Shown: positions 42,141-51,033, counted from the first letter of the stretch. The stretch is DNA of 64,000 nucleotides from Parolsenella massiliensis (GCF_900143685.1 NZ_LT671675.1:843111-907110), one strand, 5' to 3'. Numbers and translations: made by a program. The notes: a model not told the origin generated them from the letters alone.

Positions 42141-43247
42141 GTGGGCCGTCTCATCGTCTTCAAGGTGGGCTCATCGACGCTCATGGGGCCTAACGGGGAG
42201 CTTGACCTCGTGTTTGTTCGCTCGATGTGCGAGCAGATTGCCGAGCTCAAGCGTCGTGGCGACCGGGTGGTTCTCGTGTCGAGCGGAGCTGCCGCCGTGG
42301 GTCGCTCCCTGCTCGGCTTCAACGAGCGTCCGAGCGACATACCCACGCTGCAGGCTTGTGCCGCCGCCGGCCAGACCACGCTTATCGAGCGCTATGCCGA
42401 GGTGCTTGCACAAGATGGCGTGCGCTGTGCCCAGGTGCTGCTCACAAGGGGAGATGTCGTCGACCGCACGGGCTATCTCAACGCTCGGAACACCTTCGAG
42501 CGGCTCCTTGAGCTGGGTGTCGTTCCCATCGTGAACGAGAACGACACCGTGAGCGTCCGCGAGTTCTCTTTTGGCGACAACGACATGCTCGGGGCCATCG
42601 TGGCCTCGCTCATCGACGCCGACAGCTACGTCATTCTCTCGGACATAGACGGCCTCTACACGGCCAACCCTGACACGAACCCCGACGCCCGGCTCATAGA
42701 GCGCGTCGAGTGCATCGATGCGGACATCATCGCCATGGCGGGAGGTGCTGGAAGCACCTACGGCACTGGTGGCATGGCCACGAAGATTCGTGCCGCTCGT
42801 GCCATGATCGCGGCCGGGATTCCCATGACGATTTGCCGTGGCAGGGAAGAGCACGCCCTCGTGAGCGCAGCGGATGGTCGTGGCCGCAGGACCGTGTTCG
42901 AGTGCCCAGGCCAGGGCTCGCATGAGCAGGCGCGCAAGCTTTGGATTGGTCTTGCCGGCCTGTCCTGTGGCTCGGTGTCCATCGATGCGGGCGCCGTCCG
43001 CGCCCTCGAGAGCGAGGGGGCCTCGCTGCTCCCCGTTGGCATCACTGCCGTCGACGGGACGTTTGCCGAGGGGGACACCGTGAGCGTTCTCGGCCCTGAC
43101 GGGCAGCTCGTGGGGCGCGGCATCACGCGTTACTCGTCCGAGGACCTCTGGCGCGTGCATGGCCTTAGGCTCGACGTTATCGCGCGATTCCTCCCCGAGC
43201 GCGCCGACTGCCCCGTGATTCACCGAGACGAACTGCTCGTCTTCTAG
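42141..43247 (+). CDS. proB: Glutamate 5-kinase
   Basis: First step of proline synthesis; 368 residues. IVFKVGSSTLMGPNGELD is the N-terminal phosphate-binding region. VVLVSSGAAAVGRSLLGF, VLLTRGDVVDRTGYLNARNTFERLLELGVVPIVNENDTVS, FGDNDMLGAIVASLIDADSYVILSDIDGLYTANP and GTGGMATKIRAARA are kinase motifs. A C-terminal PUA domain (about residues 270-360) is present. The GTG start at 42141 follows GGGGGAGTAGC and lies 1 base after obgE. proA follows, so together they yield glutamate-5-semialdehyde. Confidence 0.95.
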   Translation: MGRLIVFKVGSSTLMGPNGELDLVFVRSMCEQIAELKRRGDRVVLVSSGAAAVGRSLLGFNERPSDIPTLQACAAAGQTTLIERYAEVLAQDGVRCAQVLLTRGDVVDRTGYLNARNTFERLLELGVVPIVNENDTVSVREFSFGDNDMLGAIVASLIDADSYVILSDIDGLYTANPDTNPDARLIERVECIDADIIAMAGGAGSTYGTGGMATKIRAARAMIAAGIPMTICRGREEHALVSAADGRGRRTVFECPGQGSHEQARKLWIGLAGLSCGSVSIDAGAVRALESEGASLLPVGITAVDGTFAEGDTVSVLGPDGQLVGRGITRYSSEDLWRVHGLRLDVIARFLPERADCPVIHRDELLVF

Positions 43248-43286
43248 CTACACTTTTATCACCTGACGCCATCGAAGGGGGAAACG

Positions 43287-44558
43287 ATGTCTGAGGCAAT
43301 CGAGAAGGCCACCGCGGCAAAGGCGGCATCGGTGCTGCTCGCACAGGCAACCGCTGCCGAGAGGACCTCCGCCATTCTCAAGGCCGCCCAGGCCGTTGAC
43401 GAGGGACGCTCCGCCATCATCGAGGCCAACGCACGCGACATGGAGCGGGCCCGGGGCAATGGCATGCCGGCCCCCATGCTCGACAGGCTCATGCTCGATG
43501 ACGAACGCATCGACGGGATCGTCTCGGCCATGCGCGAGGTGGCCTCTCAGCCCGACCCCATCGGCGAGGTCGTCGGTGGCCGCACGCTTGCCTCGGGCAT
43601 CCGCCTCACGCAGGTGCGCGTTCCCCTGGGCGTCATCGGGATGATCTACGAGGCGCGTCCCAACGTCACGGCAGATGCCATCTGCCTCACACTTCGCACG
43701 GGTAATGCCGTCGTGCTGCGCGGCGGCTCTGCCGCACTCGAGTCTTGCGCCGCCATCGTCGAGGCGTGCAGACGCGGCATCTCAGGGGCAGGTCTTCCCG
43801 CCGATTGCGTCTCCCTGCTTGTGTCCGAGGGCCACGAGCAGACGATCGAGCTCATGCACGCAGAGGGGCTCCTCGACCTCATCATTCCTCGCGGCGGCCA
43901 TTCGCTCATCCGTACGTGCGTGGAGCAGTCGAGCGTTCCCGTCATCCAGACGGGGGAGGGCAACTGCCATGTGTACGTGCATGCCGCGGCCGACCTCGAC
44001 ATGGCGCTCCGCCTTATCGAGAACGCCAAGGTCCAGCGGCCCGGCGTGTGCAATGCCATAGAGACCGTCCTTGTCGATGAGGCCGTGGCCTCGGAGTTCC
44101 TCCCTCGGCTTGTTGCGGCGTGCAGCGACTGGGGCGTGCTCGTCCACGGCGACCACAAGACGACCTCCACCGCCGAGAACCTCGGCCTCGACGAGGGCTG
44201 CGAGTACGCGCCCGCCACCGAGGCCGACTGGGCAACCGAGTACGATGCGCTCGAGCTCGCCGTGCGCGTCGTCTCCGGTCTTGACGAGGCCATCTCGCAC
44301 ATAAACACCTATGGCACACAGCACTCCGAGTGCATCGTGACGTCTGACGTCGCCGCTGCCGACGCCTTCCTGGCTCGCGTTGACGCCGCGGCCGTGTACG
44401 TGAACGCCTCCACTCGCTTCACAGACGGCGGGATGTTTGGCCTTGGAGCCGAGATTGGCATCTCGACGCAGAAGCTCCATGCTCGTGGTCCCATGGGCGC
44501 GCTTGCGCTCACGACGACGAAGTGCCTGCTTCGCGGAGAGGGCCAGGTACGTGCATGA
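43287..44558 (+). CDS. proA: Glutamate-5-semialdehyde dehydrogenase (gamma-glutamyl phosphate reductase)
   Basis: 423 residues of the aldehyde dehydrogenase superfamily. VPLGVIGMIYEARPNVTADAICLTLRTGNAVVLRGGSAA and IIPRGGHSLIRTCVEQSSVPVIQTGEGNCHVYVHAAADLDMAL are ProA signatures. The catalytic Cys lies in QRPGVCNAIETVLV. ATG follows GAAGGGGGAAACG. Its stop overlaps the nadD start (ATGA). It reduces gamma-glutamyl phosphate made by ProB; proC is not in the window. Confidence 0.95.
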   Translation: MSEAIEKATAAKAASVLLAQATAAERTSAILKAAQAVDEGRSAIIEANARDMERARGNGMPAPMLDRLMLDDERIDGIVSAMREVASQPDPIGEVVGGRTLASGIRLTQVRVPLGVIGMIYEARPNVTADAICLTLRTGNAVVLRGGSAALESCAAIVEACRRGISGAGLPADCVSLLVSEGHEQTIELMHAEGLLDLIIPRGGHSLIRTCVEQSSVPVIQTGEGNCHVYVHAAADLDMALRLIENAKVQRPGVCNAIETVLVDEAVASEFLPRLVAACSDWGVLVHGDHKTTSTAENLGLDEGCEYAPATEADWATEYDALELAVRVVSGLDEAISHINTYGTQHSECIVTSDVAAADAFLARVDAAAVYVNASTRFTDGGMFGLGAEIGISTQKLHARGPMGALALTTTKCLLRGEGQVRA

Positions 44559-45316
44559 CGGCGCCCAAGATTGACGAGAACATGCCCCTGTCCAATGAGG
44601 CCTCGCTCGTCTCGGACCTGCCGGCGCTTGGGCAGGACCCCGGCCGCACGTATCGCCTGGGCATCATGGGCGGCACGTTTGACCCCATCCACAACGGTCA
44701 CCTCGTGGCCGCCGAACAGGCCTGCAATGACCTCGACCTGGACGTCGTCGTGTTCGTCCCAGCCGGAAGCCCCGCGTTCAAGCAGGACAGAAGGGTCTCC
44801 TCGCCCGAGGACCGCCATGCCATGACGCTCTTGGCTACGGCCGACAATCCGCGCTTTCTCGTGAGCCGCATGGAGGTTGATCGTCCAGGTGTCACCTACA
44901 CGGTCGACACGCTCGAGCTTCTTCGCGCTTACTACCCCGACAACGTCGAGCTCTACTTCATCACGGGTGCCGACGCCATCATCGACATCATTACCTGGCG
45001 AGACGCCGCGCGCATCGCGCAGCTTGCCCACCTTGTGGGGGCCACGCGCCCGGGCTATGACCTTGAGAGCGCGCGTGCGAGCATCGCGGCCTCGGGAATC
45101 GACTTTACGGTGAGCTACCTCGAGGTTCCGGCGCTTGCCATCTCCTCGAGCGACCTGCGTGCCCGCGTCGCCCGCGGGCAGTCGCTTCGTTATCTCACGT
45201 CGGACGCCGTCTTGGGCTACATCGAGAAGCGAGGCCTCTATGAGCCGCCTCGCCTCTCCTACACCGCCCCAGACGCGCTTGGCCTCATCGGCGGCCTTGG
45301 GAGGGATGTGCGATGA
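44555..45316 (+). CDS. nadD: Nicotinate-nucleotide adenylyltransferase
   Basis: 253 residues; adenylates nicotinate mononucleotide in NAD synthesis. LGIMGGTFDPIHNGHLVAAEQA holds the nucleotidyltransferase motif (GGTFDPxHxGH). FVPAGSPAFKQDRRVSSPEDRHAM, TYTVDTLELLRAYYP, FITGADAIIDIITW and ISSSDLRARVARGQSLRYL are NadD signatures. It has 35 extra N-terminal residues before the core and about 20 extra at the end. ATG overlaps the proA stop. The gene forms the usual nadD-yqeK-rsfS trio. Confidence 0.94.
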   Translation: MTAPKIDENMPLSNEASLVSDLPALGQDPGRTYRLGIMGGTFDPIHNGHLVAAEQACNDLDLDVVVFVPAGSPAFKQDRRVSSPEDRHAMTLLATADNPRFLVSRMEVDRPGVTYTVDTLELLRAYYPDNVELYFITGADAIIDIITWRDAARIAQLAHLVGATRPGYDLESARASIAASGIDFTVSYLEVPALAISSSDLRARVARGQSLRYLTSDAVLGYIEKRGLYEPPRLSYTAPDALGLIGGLGRDVR

Positions 45317-46008
45317 GCTCTTCCTCAAACGCCTTCGAGGCGGCGTGGGCCAAGGGAGGTCCCTCCTGGCTTTGCGAGCCGCCGGCCTATGACACCACGC
45401 AGGCGGCGAGCATCGAGCGCTATGAGCAAGCTGCTGCAGAGCAGCTTGCATCCAAGCCAAAGAGGCTTGCCCACTCGCTTTCCGTGGGCCTCACGTCAGA
45501 GCGCCTTGCGTGCGCCTACGGCGTCGACCCCTACCTCGCGCGCGTCGCGGGCATCCTGCATGACTGGTCCAAGGTCTTGCCTCGTAGCGAGTCCATCTCG
45601 CGCGCCCGGGAGCTTGGGATCGACCTTGGCGTGGACCTCTCGCTCGTTGAGCCGCTGCTTCATAGCATGATCGCGGCCCGCGAGCTTCCCGCGCGCTTCC
45701 CGGAGCTTCCCTCGCAGGTCTGGCAGGCAATCGACCGCCATACCCTTGGCAACGCGCACATGACGCCGCTCGACATGGTGGTCTTCGTCGCCGATGGCAT
45801 CGAGCCGCTTCGCAAGCCCGCAGACGCCATCAAGCGCCAGAGAAAACTCGTGGGCACGGCGACGCTCCCCGATCTGTACTGGGCGAGCTTCTCCGATGGC
45901 GTTGCCTACGTCATCGAGACGCGTCGCTACCTCTATCCCGGCACCCTTTCCATCTACAACGACATCGTGCTCGAGAGGGCGCGAGAGAAGGAGTCCAAGA
46001 CCCGATGA
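45313..46008 (+). CDS. yqeK: YqeK family HD-domain hydrolase (symmetrical Ap4A hydrolase)
   Basis: 231 residues. The HD domain shows AHSLSVGLTSERLACAYGVDPYLARVAGILHDWSK (His... His-Asp), LLHSMIAARELP and VFVADGIEPLRKPADAI, matching YqeK. Family members split diadenosine tetraphosphate into two ADP. About 40 residues precede the usual domain start, more than in most relatives. ATG overlaps the nadD stop (ATGA), and its own stop overlaps rsfS in the same way. Confidence 0.9.
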   Translation: MSSSSNAFEAAWAKGGPSWLCEPPAYDTTQAASIERYEQAAAEQLASKPKRLAHSLSVGLTSERLACAYGVDPYLARVAGILHDWSKVLPRSESISRARELGIDLGVDLSLVEPLLHSMIAARELPARFPELPSQVWQAIDRHTLGNAHMTPLDMVVFVADGIEPLRKPADAIKRQRKLVGTATLPDLYWASFSDGVAYVIETRRYLYPGTLSIYNDIVLERAREKESKTR

Positions 46009-46322
46009 CGCAACCAATGGACGTTGCTCGCGAGGCGGCGCTTGCCGCGGATGCAAAGAAGGCCACGGACATCGTGGTGCTCGACGTGAGGGGACTCTCT
46101 GACGTCGCGGATGCCATCGTGGTGTGCACGGCGGCAAACTCCCGGCTCGCAAGCTCGGTCGTGGACGAGGTGGAGGATCGCCTGCGCTCTCGATTTGGCC
46201 TGAGTGCGCTTTCCGTCACGGGCGAGAACGACGGTCCCTGGGTTCTCGCTGACTTCGGTGACGTGCTGGTACACGTATTTTCGCCCGAGGGCCGTGACTA
46301 CTACCGCATCGAGCGCCTCTAG
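46005..46322 (+). CDS. rsfS: Ribosomal silencing factor RsfS
   Basis: 105 residues. AREAALAADAKKATDIVVLDVRGLSDVADAIVVCTAANSRLASSVVDEVEDRLRSRFG and GENDGPWVLADFGDVLVHVFSPEGRDYYRIERL are characteristic of RsfS/Iojap. It binds L14 and blocks subunit joining when nutrients are scarce. ATG overlaps the yqeK stop. Last gene of the operon; only a weak 5-base hairpin without a T-run follows in the 44-base gap to convergent dinB. Confidence 0.95.
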   Translation: MTQPMDVAREAALAADAKKATDIVVLDVRGLSDVADAIVVCTAANSRLASSVVDEVEDRLRSRFGLSALSVTGENDGPWVLADFGDVLVHVFSPEGRDYYRIERL

Positions 46323-46366
46323 GGAGACGCTCCCGCCATTGACGTTGCGTTCGAGGATTAGCGGGC

Positions 46367-47629
46367 CTATGCGTCCTCCTTGTGCTGGGGCTGCGTGTTC
46401 GTGGTCGACGCACGAAGCCTGAGGTCTCTCCCAAAGGCGATGGCCTCGTCCCCAAAGCGTTCCTTTAGGGCGTCGGTCGTTTTGTGAAGTGACCTCATCG
46501 TCTCGCGTCGGCGCAGCTCTTCCGGGTCGTCGAACAGCCCCAGCTGGGTTGGCCGGGGAGCCGAGAAGTCCGACACGCCAACGCCTATGAGCCTCACGGG
46601 CATGCCCTGGTGCCACAGCTGGCCCAGAAGCCTCTGTGCGATGGGGGAGATGAGCGCCTCGTCGTCTGCCGGCTCATCGAGCCTTGCCTGGGCCGTGCGC
46701 GACGTGCAGGCGTCCTTTTTAAGCCTAACCGTGACGCATAAGCCTGCGAGTCCCTTTCTCCTGAGCCTGCGGGCCACCATGGCGCACGTGGCGTCGAGTG
46801 CAGATCGTATGGCCTGCTCGTCAGTGAGGTCGCTGGCGAAGGTTCGCTCGTTCGAGACCGACTTTGCCTCGTCGGGGTTCGCCCGCTCGCCCACGGCGGC
46901 GCGCTCCGTCCCGGCTGCCCTTGCGCGCAGCTCAGGACCCATGGTCCCAAGCTCGGAGAGGAGCATATCGTCCGAGGAGGCCGCGAGCGCCCCGAGCGTG
47001 CGGATCCCCATGCGCGCCAGGCGTGCCTCCGTCGCGGGCCCGATACCGCTCATGGCCCTCACGGGAAGCGGCGCCAGGAAGGCCGCTTCGCTTCCGGGCA
47101 GCACGACCGTGAGTCCCCGCGGCTTCTGCGCCTCCGAGGCCACCTTGGCCACGCTCTTGCAGACGCCCAGCCCAATCGAGCAGCTCACGCCCAACTCGCT
47201 CACCCGCCCCTGGATCCTCCGACAGATGCTCACGGGGCTCTCGCGCGAGTACCTCCCTGGCGTGACGTCGAAGAACGCCTCGTCGATGGAGACCTGCTCC
47301 ACGAGCGGGGTCTCTTCGAGGATGATGTGCATGGCCTCGTTGCTGACCTCGCGATAGCGGTCGAAGTGGCCATGGGTCCAGATGGCGTCTGGGCACAGGC
47401 GCGCAGCCTGCGCCGCCGGCATCGCCGAGTGCACGCCAAAGGTGCGGGCCTCATAGGAGGCGGTGGAGACCACGCCCCTTCGGTCTGCGTCTCCTCCCAC
47501 GATGACGGGCTTTCCCCTCCATTCGGGATGGTCGAGCTGCTCGACGCTCGCAAAGAACGCGTCGAGGTCGAGAAGGCCGATCGCGCGCCCCTCCCAGGGG
47601 ACATCAACGTTGAGCTCGTCTTTCGCCAT
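46367..47629 (-). CDS. dinB: DNA polymerase IV (Y family)
   Basis: A 420-residue translesion polymerase. Active-site motifs are LLDLDAFFASVEQLDHPEWRGKPVIVGG and VEQVSIDEAFFDVTP. The helix-hairpin-helix region is MSGIGPATEARLARMGIRTLGALA. The little-finger domain occupies the last 150 residues. A beta-clamp-binding motif QLGLF lies near the C-terminus (THR-PTQLGLFDDPEE context), followed by a 60-residue extension. Start ATG at 47629 follows AAGGGAATAGCCTC. It begins 4 bases after the histidine kinase stop, so it belongs to the two-component operon, an uncommon setting for dinB. Confidence 0.93.
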   Translation of the reverse strand: MAKDELNVDVPWEGRAIGLLDLDAFFASVEQLDHPEWRGKPVIVGGDADRRGVVSTASYEARTFGVHSAMPAAQAARLCPDAIWTHGHFDRYREVSNEAMHIILEETPLVEQVSIDEAFFDVTPGRYSRESPVSICRRIQGRVSELGVSCSIGLGVCKSVAKVASEAQKPRGLTVVLPGSEAAFLAPLPVRAMSGIGPATEARLARMGIRTLGALAASSDDMLLSELGTMGPELRARAAGTERAAVGERANPDEAKSVSNERTFASDLTDEQAIRSALDATCAMVARRLRRKGLAGLCVTVRLKKDACTSRTAQARLDEPADDEALISPIAQRLLGQLWHQGMPVRLIGVGVSDFSAPRPTQLGLFDDPEELRRRETMRSLHKTTDALKERFGDEAIAFGRDLRLRASTTNTQPQHKEDA

Positions 47630-47633
47630 GAGG

Positions 47634-48863
47634 CTATTCCCTTGCCTCGTGAAGCGTCGCGGTGAACGTCGTGCCCTTCTCGGCGCTGCTCTTGACCTCG
47701 ATCCTTCCCCCGTGACTCTCCACGATGCCCTTTGCGATGGCAAGCCCCAGGCCAAAGCCGCCCGTCGAGCGTGCACGTGCCTTGTCCGAGCGGTAGAAGC
47801 GGTCGAAGACGTGGGGGAGGTCCTCGGCAGGTATCGGCTCGCCGGCGTTCGTCACCGAGAGCGAGACCGCCCCAGCGCGCCTCTCGAGCAGGACCTGGAT
47901 GGTGGACCCCGCCGATGCGTACTTGCAGGCGTTGTCGATGAGCGTCTTGACGAGACGGTCGAGTTGGTCAGGGTCGCCAAGCACGTGGACGTCTTCGGCG
48001 ATGTCAGACTCGATCAGGGTGCCCCGCTCGTAGGCCACGGCGTCAAACTGCAGCGCCTCGCCCTCCACGAGCTCGGAGAGGTTCACGTCAACGTTTCTGC
48101 GGGCGCTTCCACCGTCCTCCTCGGTACGCGCGAGCTCGAGCATCTCCTCGACAAGCCCGCGCATCCGCTGCGCCTCGTCGTGCGTGCTGCGAACCCATCG
48201 CGAGCATCCCTCGGGAAGCTCGCCGGCCTTGCTCTCCAGGATCTCATTGTTGGCGATGATGACGGCAAGCGGCGTCTTGAGCTCGTGTGACGCGTCTGCG
48301 ACGAACTGGTGCTGCTGCTCCCAGGCCACCTTCACCGGCTTTGCGGCCCAGCGCGACAACAGCAGGGCGAGCACGAAGACCACGACCATGCCGGCGCCTG
48401 CGAGCTCGAGGCTCTTCACGAGCTGGGACTCGCGCTCCGAGTCGATGCTCGTCGTGTCGGCAATGGCGAGCCTCCAGCCAAAGGGCGAGCTCGCGCGCTT
48501 CCACGTGAGGTGGTACTCGGCAAGACGGCCCTTGTCAGCATCGCTCGAGAGCGCGTCGGAGACCGCCTCGCTCAGGTGGTCGGTGTCGAAGTCGAGGCGG
48601 CTCTCGTTCGACCCCAGCTTTGCGCCGGATGAGGAGAGGTCGATCCACAGCACGGGAAGGTGCTCCATGCCCATCGTCTGGCCGTTGGCCGCGGAGTTTG
48701 GCACGGCCGTGCGCTCCTCGAGCGCCATGTCAAGCGAGCGTGACACGAGCGAGTCGAGCGATGAGATGGTGTTGTGCAGGCTTATGCCCACCATCGCTAT
48801 GACAAGGGAGCCCACGAGGGCCATGATGATGGCGACGAACCTTCTCCTGAGCTTGTCAAGCAC
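47634..48863 (-). CDS. Sensor histidine kinase
   Basis: 409 residues. Two membrane helices (about 10-30 and 154-172) flank an extracellular sensor of about 120 residues. The HisKA box is HQFVADASHELKTPLAVIIANNEIL with His193. The ATPase domain has LIDNACKYASAGSTI (N box), FDRFYRSDKARA and GGFGLGLAIAKGIVESHGG (G boxes). It should phosphorylate the regulator encoded upstream. GTG start with GGGAG upstream, 39 bases after the regulator gene. The sensor domain is not recognised, so the stimulus is unknown. Confidence 0.9.
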   Translation of the reverse strand: MLDKLRRRFVAIIMALVGSLVIAMVGISLHNTISSLDSLVSRSLDMALEERTAVPNSAANGQTMGMEHLPVLWIDLSSSGAKLGSNESRLDFDTDHLSEAVSDALSSDADKGRLAEYHLTWKRASSPFGWRLAIADTTSIDSERESQLVKSLELAGAGMVVVFVLALLLSRWAAKPVKVAWEQQHQFVADASHELKTPLAVIIANNEILESKAGELPEGCSRWVRSTHDEAQRMRGLVEEMLELARTEEDGGSARRNVDVNLSELVEGEALQFDAVAYERGTLIESDIAEDVHVLGDPDQLDRLVKTLIDNACKYASAGSTIQVLLERRAGAVSLSVTNAGEPIPAEDLPHVFDRFYRSDKARARSTGGFGLGLAIAKGIVESHGGRIEVKSSAEKGTTFTATLHEARE

Positions 48864-48902
48864 GTTGGCTCCCGGTCTCTTTGCTGCGACGGCGACTCCT
48901 GC

Positions 48903-49577
48903 TTACTCCATTACCTCGAGACGATATCCCAACATGCGAAGCGTCGTTATCTCGACCTTGCTCTTCACGTGCTTGATCTTCTTGCGCAGGAAGCTTACGT
49001 AGGCCTCGACGGAGTTCTCGGACGCGTCGGCGTCGGCACCCCACACCCTCGTGAGCAGGTCCTGCTTGGAGACGATGCGGCCGGTGCCGCTCATGAGCAT
49101 CCGCATGACGTCGAACTCGCGCTTGGAGAGGTGCACGGAGCTCTCCCCACACGTCAGGTCATGCGTGCCCAGGTCAAGCGTCAGGTCGCCGAACTCGACT
49201 GTGTCGATGACCATTTCGCCCTTGCGTCTCGTGAGGGCGCGCACGCGGGCGAGGAGCTCAGGCGCCTCGAAGGGCTTGGTCATGTAGTCGTCGGCCCCGC
49301 AGTCGAGGCCCTCCACCTTGTCCTGGGTCGAGGTGCGCGCGGTGAGCATCATCACGGGCAGGTCGCTCTGCTCCTGCCTGAGCGCCTTCACGATGGAAAA
49401 GCCGTCCATGCCCGGGAGCATGACGTCAAGGATGGCCGCATCGTACAGGCCGCTCTCCGCGTAGGCGAGACCCGCCTTGCCGTCATAGGCGGCCTCGGCG
49501 TTGTAGCCCTCCTGCTCGAGGATGTGGCAGATGGCGTCGGCGAGGTTCCTCTCGTCCTCAACAACGAGAATGTTCAT
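48903..49577 (-). CDS. OmpR-family response regulator
   Basis: 224 residues. The receiver domain MNILVVEDERNLADAICHILEQEGYNAEAAYDG has the phosphoacceptor Asp51 in ILDVMLPGMDGF and the conserved Lys in DDYMTKPFEAPELLARVRALTRR. The C-terminal winged helix (HLSKREFDVMRMLMSGTGRIVSKQDLLTRVWGADADASENSVEAYVSFLRKKI...LRMLGYRL) is of OmpR/PhoB type. ATG at 49577 follows GAAAGGAAG; a start nine codons earlier is less likely. Phased TTCAG repeats upstream suggest autoregulation. Cotranscribed with the kinase and dinB. Confidence 0.93.
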   Translation of the reverse strand: MNILVVEDERNLADAICHILEQEGYNAEAAYDGKAGLAYAESGLYDAAILDVMLPGMDGFSIVKALRQEQSDLPVMMLTARTSTQDKVEGLDCGADDYMTKPFEAPELLARVRALTRRKGEMVIDTVEFGDLTLDLGTHDLTCGESSVHLSKREFDVMRMLMSGTGRIVSKQDLLTRVWGADADASENSVEAYVSFLRKKIKHVKSKVEITTLRMLGYRLEVME

Positions 49578-49617
49578 GTCGGCTTCCTTTCTCCTTGGCT
49601 CCATTGTCGTTGGGGCC

Positions 49618-49669
49618 CTGAAGCGCGTCTGAAGGTTCCTGAAAGTGTGGGGAGTTCACACGGTTTCAC
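49618..49669 (-). promoter_or_regulatory. Phased direct repeats upstream of the response regulator
   Basis: Read on minus, TTCAG occurs three times (49639-49643, 49629-49633, 49618-49622) with 10- and 11-base phasing. On plus, TTCAC occurs twice (49655-49659, 49665-49669), also 10 bases apart. Such 5-base direct repeats with 5-base spacers are the usual binding pattern of OmpR/PhoB regulators. They lie 40-92 bases upstream of the regulator start. GACAAT (minus, at 49603-49608) may be the -10 box. Confidence 0.55.
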
Positions 49670-49842
49670 CATGTATTTGCGATGTTGTGGCAAAATCATG
49701 GGCCGTGGCATGCTCTGATGCGGCAATTGGCGAGATTTGGCTACACAGCCTGGCGTCATTGTCGTAATATCAAGAGCTGCTTGTATTGTTATGCGGCGCC
49801 ACGCCAACTCATGCTCGCGTCGCACGAATGGAGGAGTTTTCA

Positions 49843-50181
49843 TTGGCAGTCAAGATTCGCCTGGCCCGTCACGGTGCCAAGAAGCGTCCGTACTATCGCG
49901 TCGTCGTTGCCGATAGCCGCAACCGTCGTGACGGTCGTCACATTGACGAGGTCGGTCGTTACAACCCGCTGACCAACCCCAAGACCATCACGCTCGACCT
50001 CGAGAAGATCGACGAGTGGATCGCCAAGGGTGCCCAGCCGTCTGACTCCGTGGCTCACCTCATCGACATCGTTCGCTCCGGTGCCCCCGCGCCCGAGAAG
50101 AAGGTCAAGAAGTCCAAGAAGCAGCTCGCCAAGGACGCCGCTGCCGCCGAGGCCGCTGCTGAGGCCGAGAGCGCCGAGTAG
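49843..50181 (+). CDS. rpsP: 30S ribosomal protein S16
   Basis: 112 residues, starting [46 protein letters not shown], the standard S16 sequence, with a Lys/Ala/Glu-rich tail typical of actinobacteria. The start is TTG at 49843 with GGAGGAG seven bases upstream; upstream in-frame ATGs would disrupt the conserved N-terminus. First gene of the rpsP-khpA-rimM-trmD-lepB run. Its promoter must lie in the 265-base divergent gap, but I could not fix it. Confidence 0.96.
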   Translation: MAVKIRLARHGAKKRPYYRVVVADSRNRRDGRHIDEVGRYNPLTNPKTITLDLEKIDEWIAKGAQPSDSVAHLIDIVRSGAPAPEKKVKKSKKQLAKDAAAAEAAAEAESAE

Positions 50182-50184
50182 CGC

Positions 50185-50481
50185 ATGGACACCGAGACTC
50201 AGGTGGCTGCTGACGCGCAGGACGCGGCAGAGGAGCTGCCGAGCGACCGCATCGCCGACCTCGTCGAGCTCATCGTGTGTGGGCTCGTCGATGACGAGGA
50301 TGCCGTCTCCCTGGACGTGACCGACCGCGAGGACGGCACGCTCATCGAGATCGAGTGCGCGGCCGATGACGCAGGCAAGGTCATTGGCAGGCATGGTCGC
50401 CAGATCAAGGCCATTCGCACGATTGCCCGTGCCCTCGGGCAGCGAGTGGGTTCCTCTGTTGACGTCGAGGTGCTTGGCTAA
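50185..50481 (+). CDS. khpA: KH-domain RNA-binding protein KhpA
   Basis: 98 residues. After a 20-residue acidic N-terminus it has DRIADLVELIVCGLVDDEDAVSLDV and the KH GxxG loop in DDAGKVIGRHGRQIKAIRTIARALGQ. This single-KH protein is conserved between rpsP and rimM/trmD in Gram-positives and pairs with KhpB to bind RNA. It starts 3 bases after rpsP; the rimM start overlaps its end. Confidence 0.93.
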   Translation: MDTETQVAADAQDAAEELPSDRIADLVELIVCGLVDDEDAVSLDVTDREDGTLIEIECAADDAGKVIGRHGRQIKAIRTIARALGQRVGSSVDVEVLG

Positions 50482-51031
50482 GATCGTGGCAGCCGGATAT
50501 AGGCTCATAGCCCGTGTGGTTAAGACCCACGGGACAAAGGGGGAGGTCGTTGCGGTTCCCGCAGGCGGCCTTCCCCCTGTTTTGTCGGCAGGGCTTCGCG
50601 TCGCCGTCGTGCCACCCGCGCTTAAGGGCAAGCGCTGGCACAAGGTGGTTGACGTGGAGACGAGCCCTGCCGGCCAACTCGTTGCGCTCTCCGGTATCAA
50701 GAGCCTCGGAGACGCGAGCGAGCTTACTGGCAAGTACCTCATCGCCGCAGAGGACGATTTGCCCGATGACCTCGAGCTCCACGACCCGCAGCAGCTCTGC
50801 GGTCGCGAGGTCGTGGACGGGCGCCTGGGACTGCTGGGCACCATCGACGAGGTCATGGTGGGTCCCGCGAACGACGTGTGGGTCGTGCAGGGAGACCTGG
50901 GCGAGACGCTCGTCCCCGTTGTCGAGGAGATGCTCGACGGCGTGGACGAGGACGGAACCATCTACGTCAACATCCCGGTGGGCCTCGCGCCTTGGGACGA
51001 TGGCTCGGATGACGAGGACGGGGAGGACTAG
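50474..51031 (+). CDS. rimM: Ribosome maturation factor RimM
   Basis: 185 residues from a TTG at 50474, which overlaps khpA by 8 bases; a GTG at 50486 (four codons later) is an equally possible start because the GAGG before the TTG is very close. YRLIARVVKTHGTKGEVVAVPAGG is the RimM N-terminal domain, ALSGIKSLGDASELTGKYLIAAEDDLP its middle, and GLLGTIDEVMVGPANDVWVVQGDLGETLVPVVEEMLDGVDEDGTIYVNIPVGL the PRC-barrel. It helps process the 30S subunit near S19. The acidic tail overlaps nothing; trmD follows by 2 bases. Confidence 0.93.
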   Translation: MAKIVAAGYRLIARVVKTHGTKGEVVAVPAGGLPPVLSAGLRVAVVPPALKGKRWHKVVDVETSPAGQLVALSGIKSLGDASELTGKYLIAAEDDLPDDLELHDPQQLCGREVVDGRLGLLGTIDEVMVGPANDVWVVQGDLGETLVPVVEEMLDGVDEDGTIYVNIPVGLAPWDDGSDDEDGED

Positions 51032-51033
51032 GC

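Noticed and set aside
46322-46334. Terminator between rsfS and dinB
   Set aside because: Only a 5-base GGGAG/CTCCC stem overlapping the stop codon, without a T-run in either direction; too weak to call.
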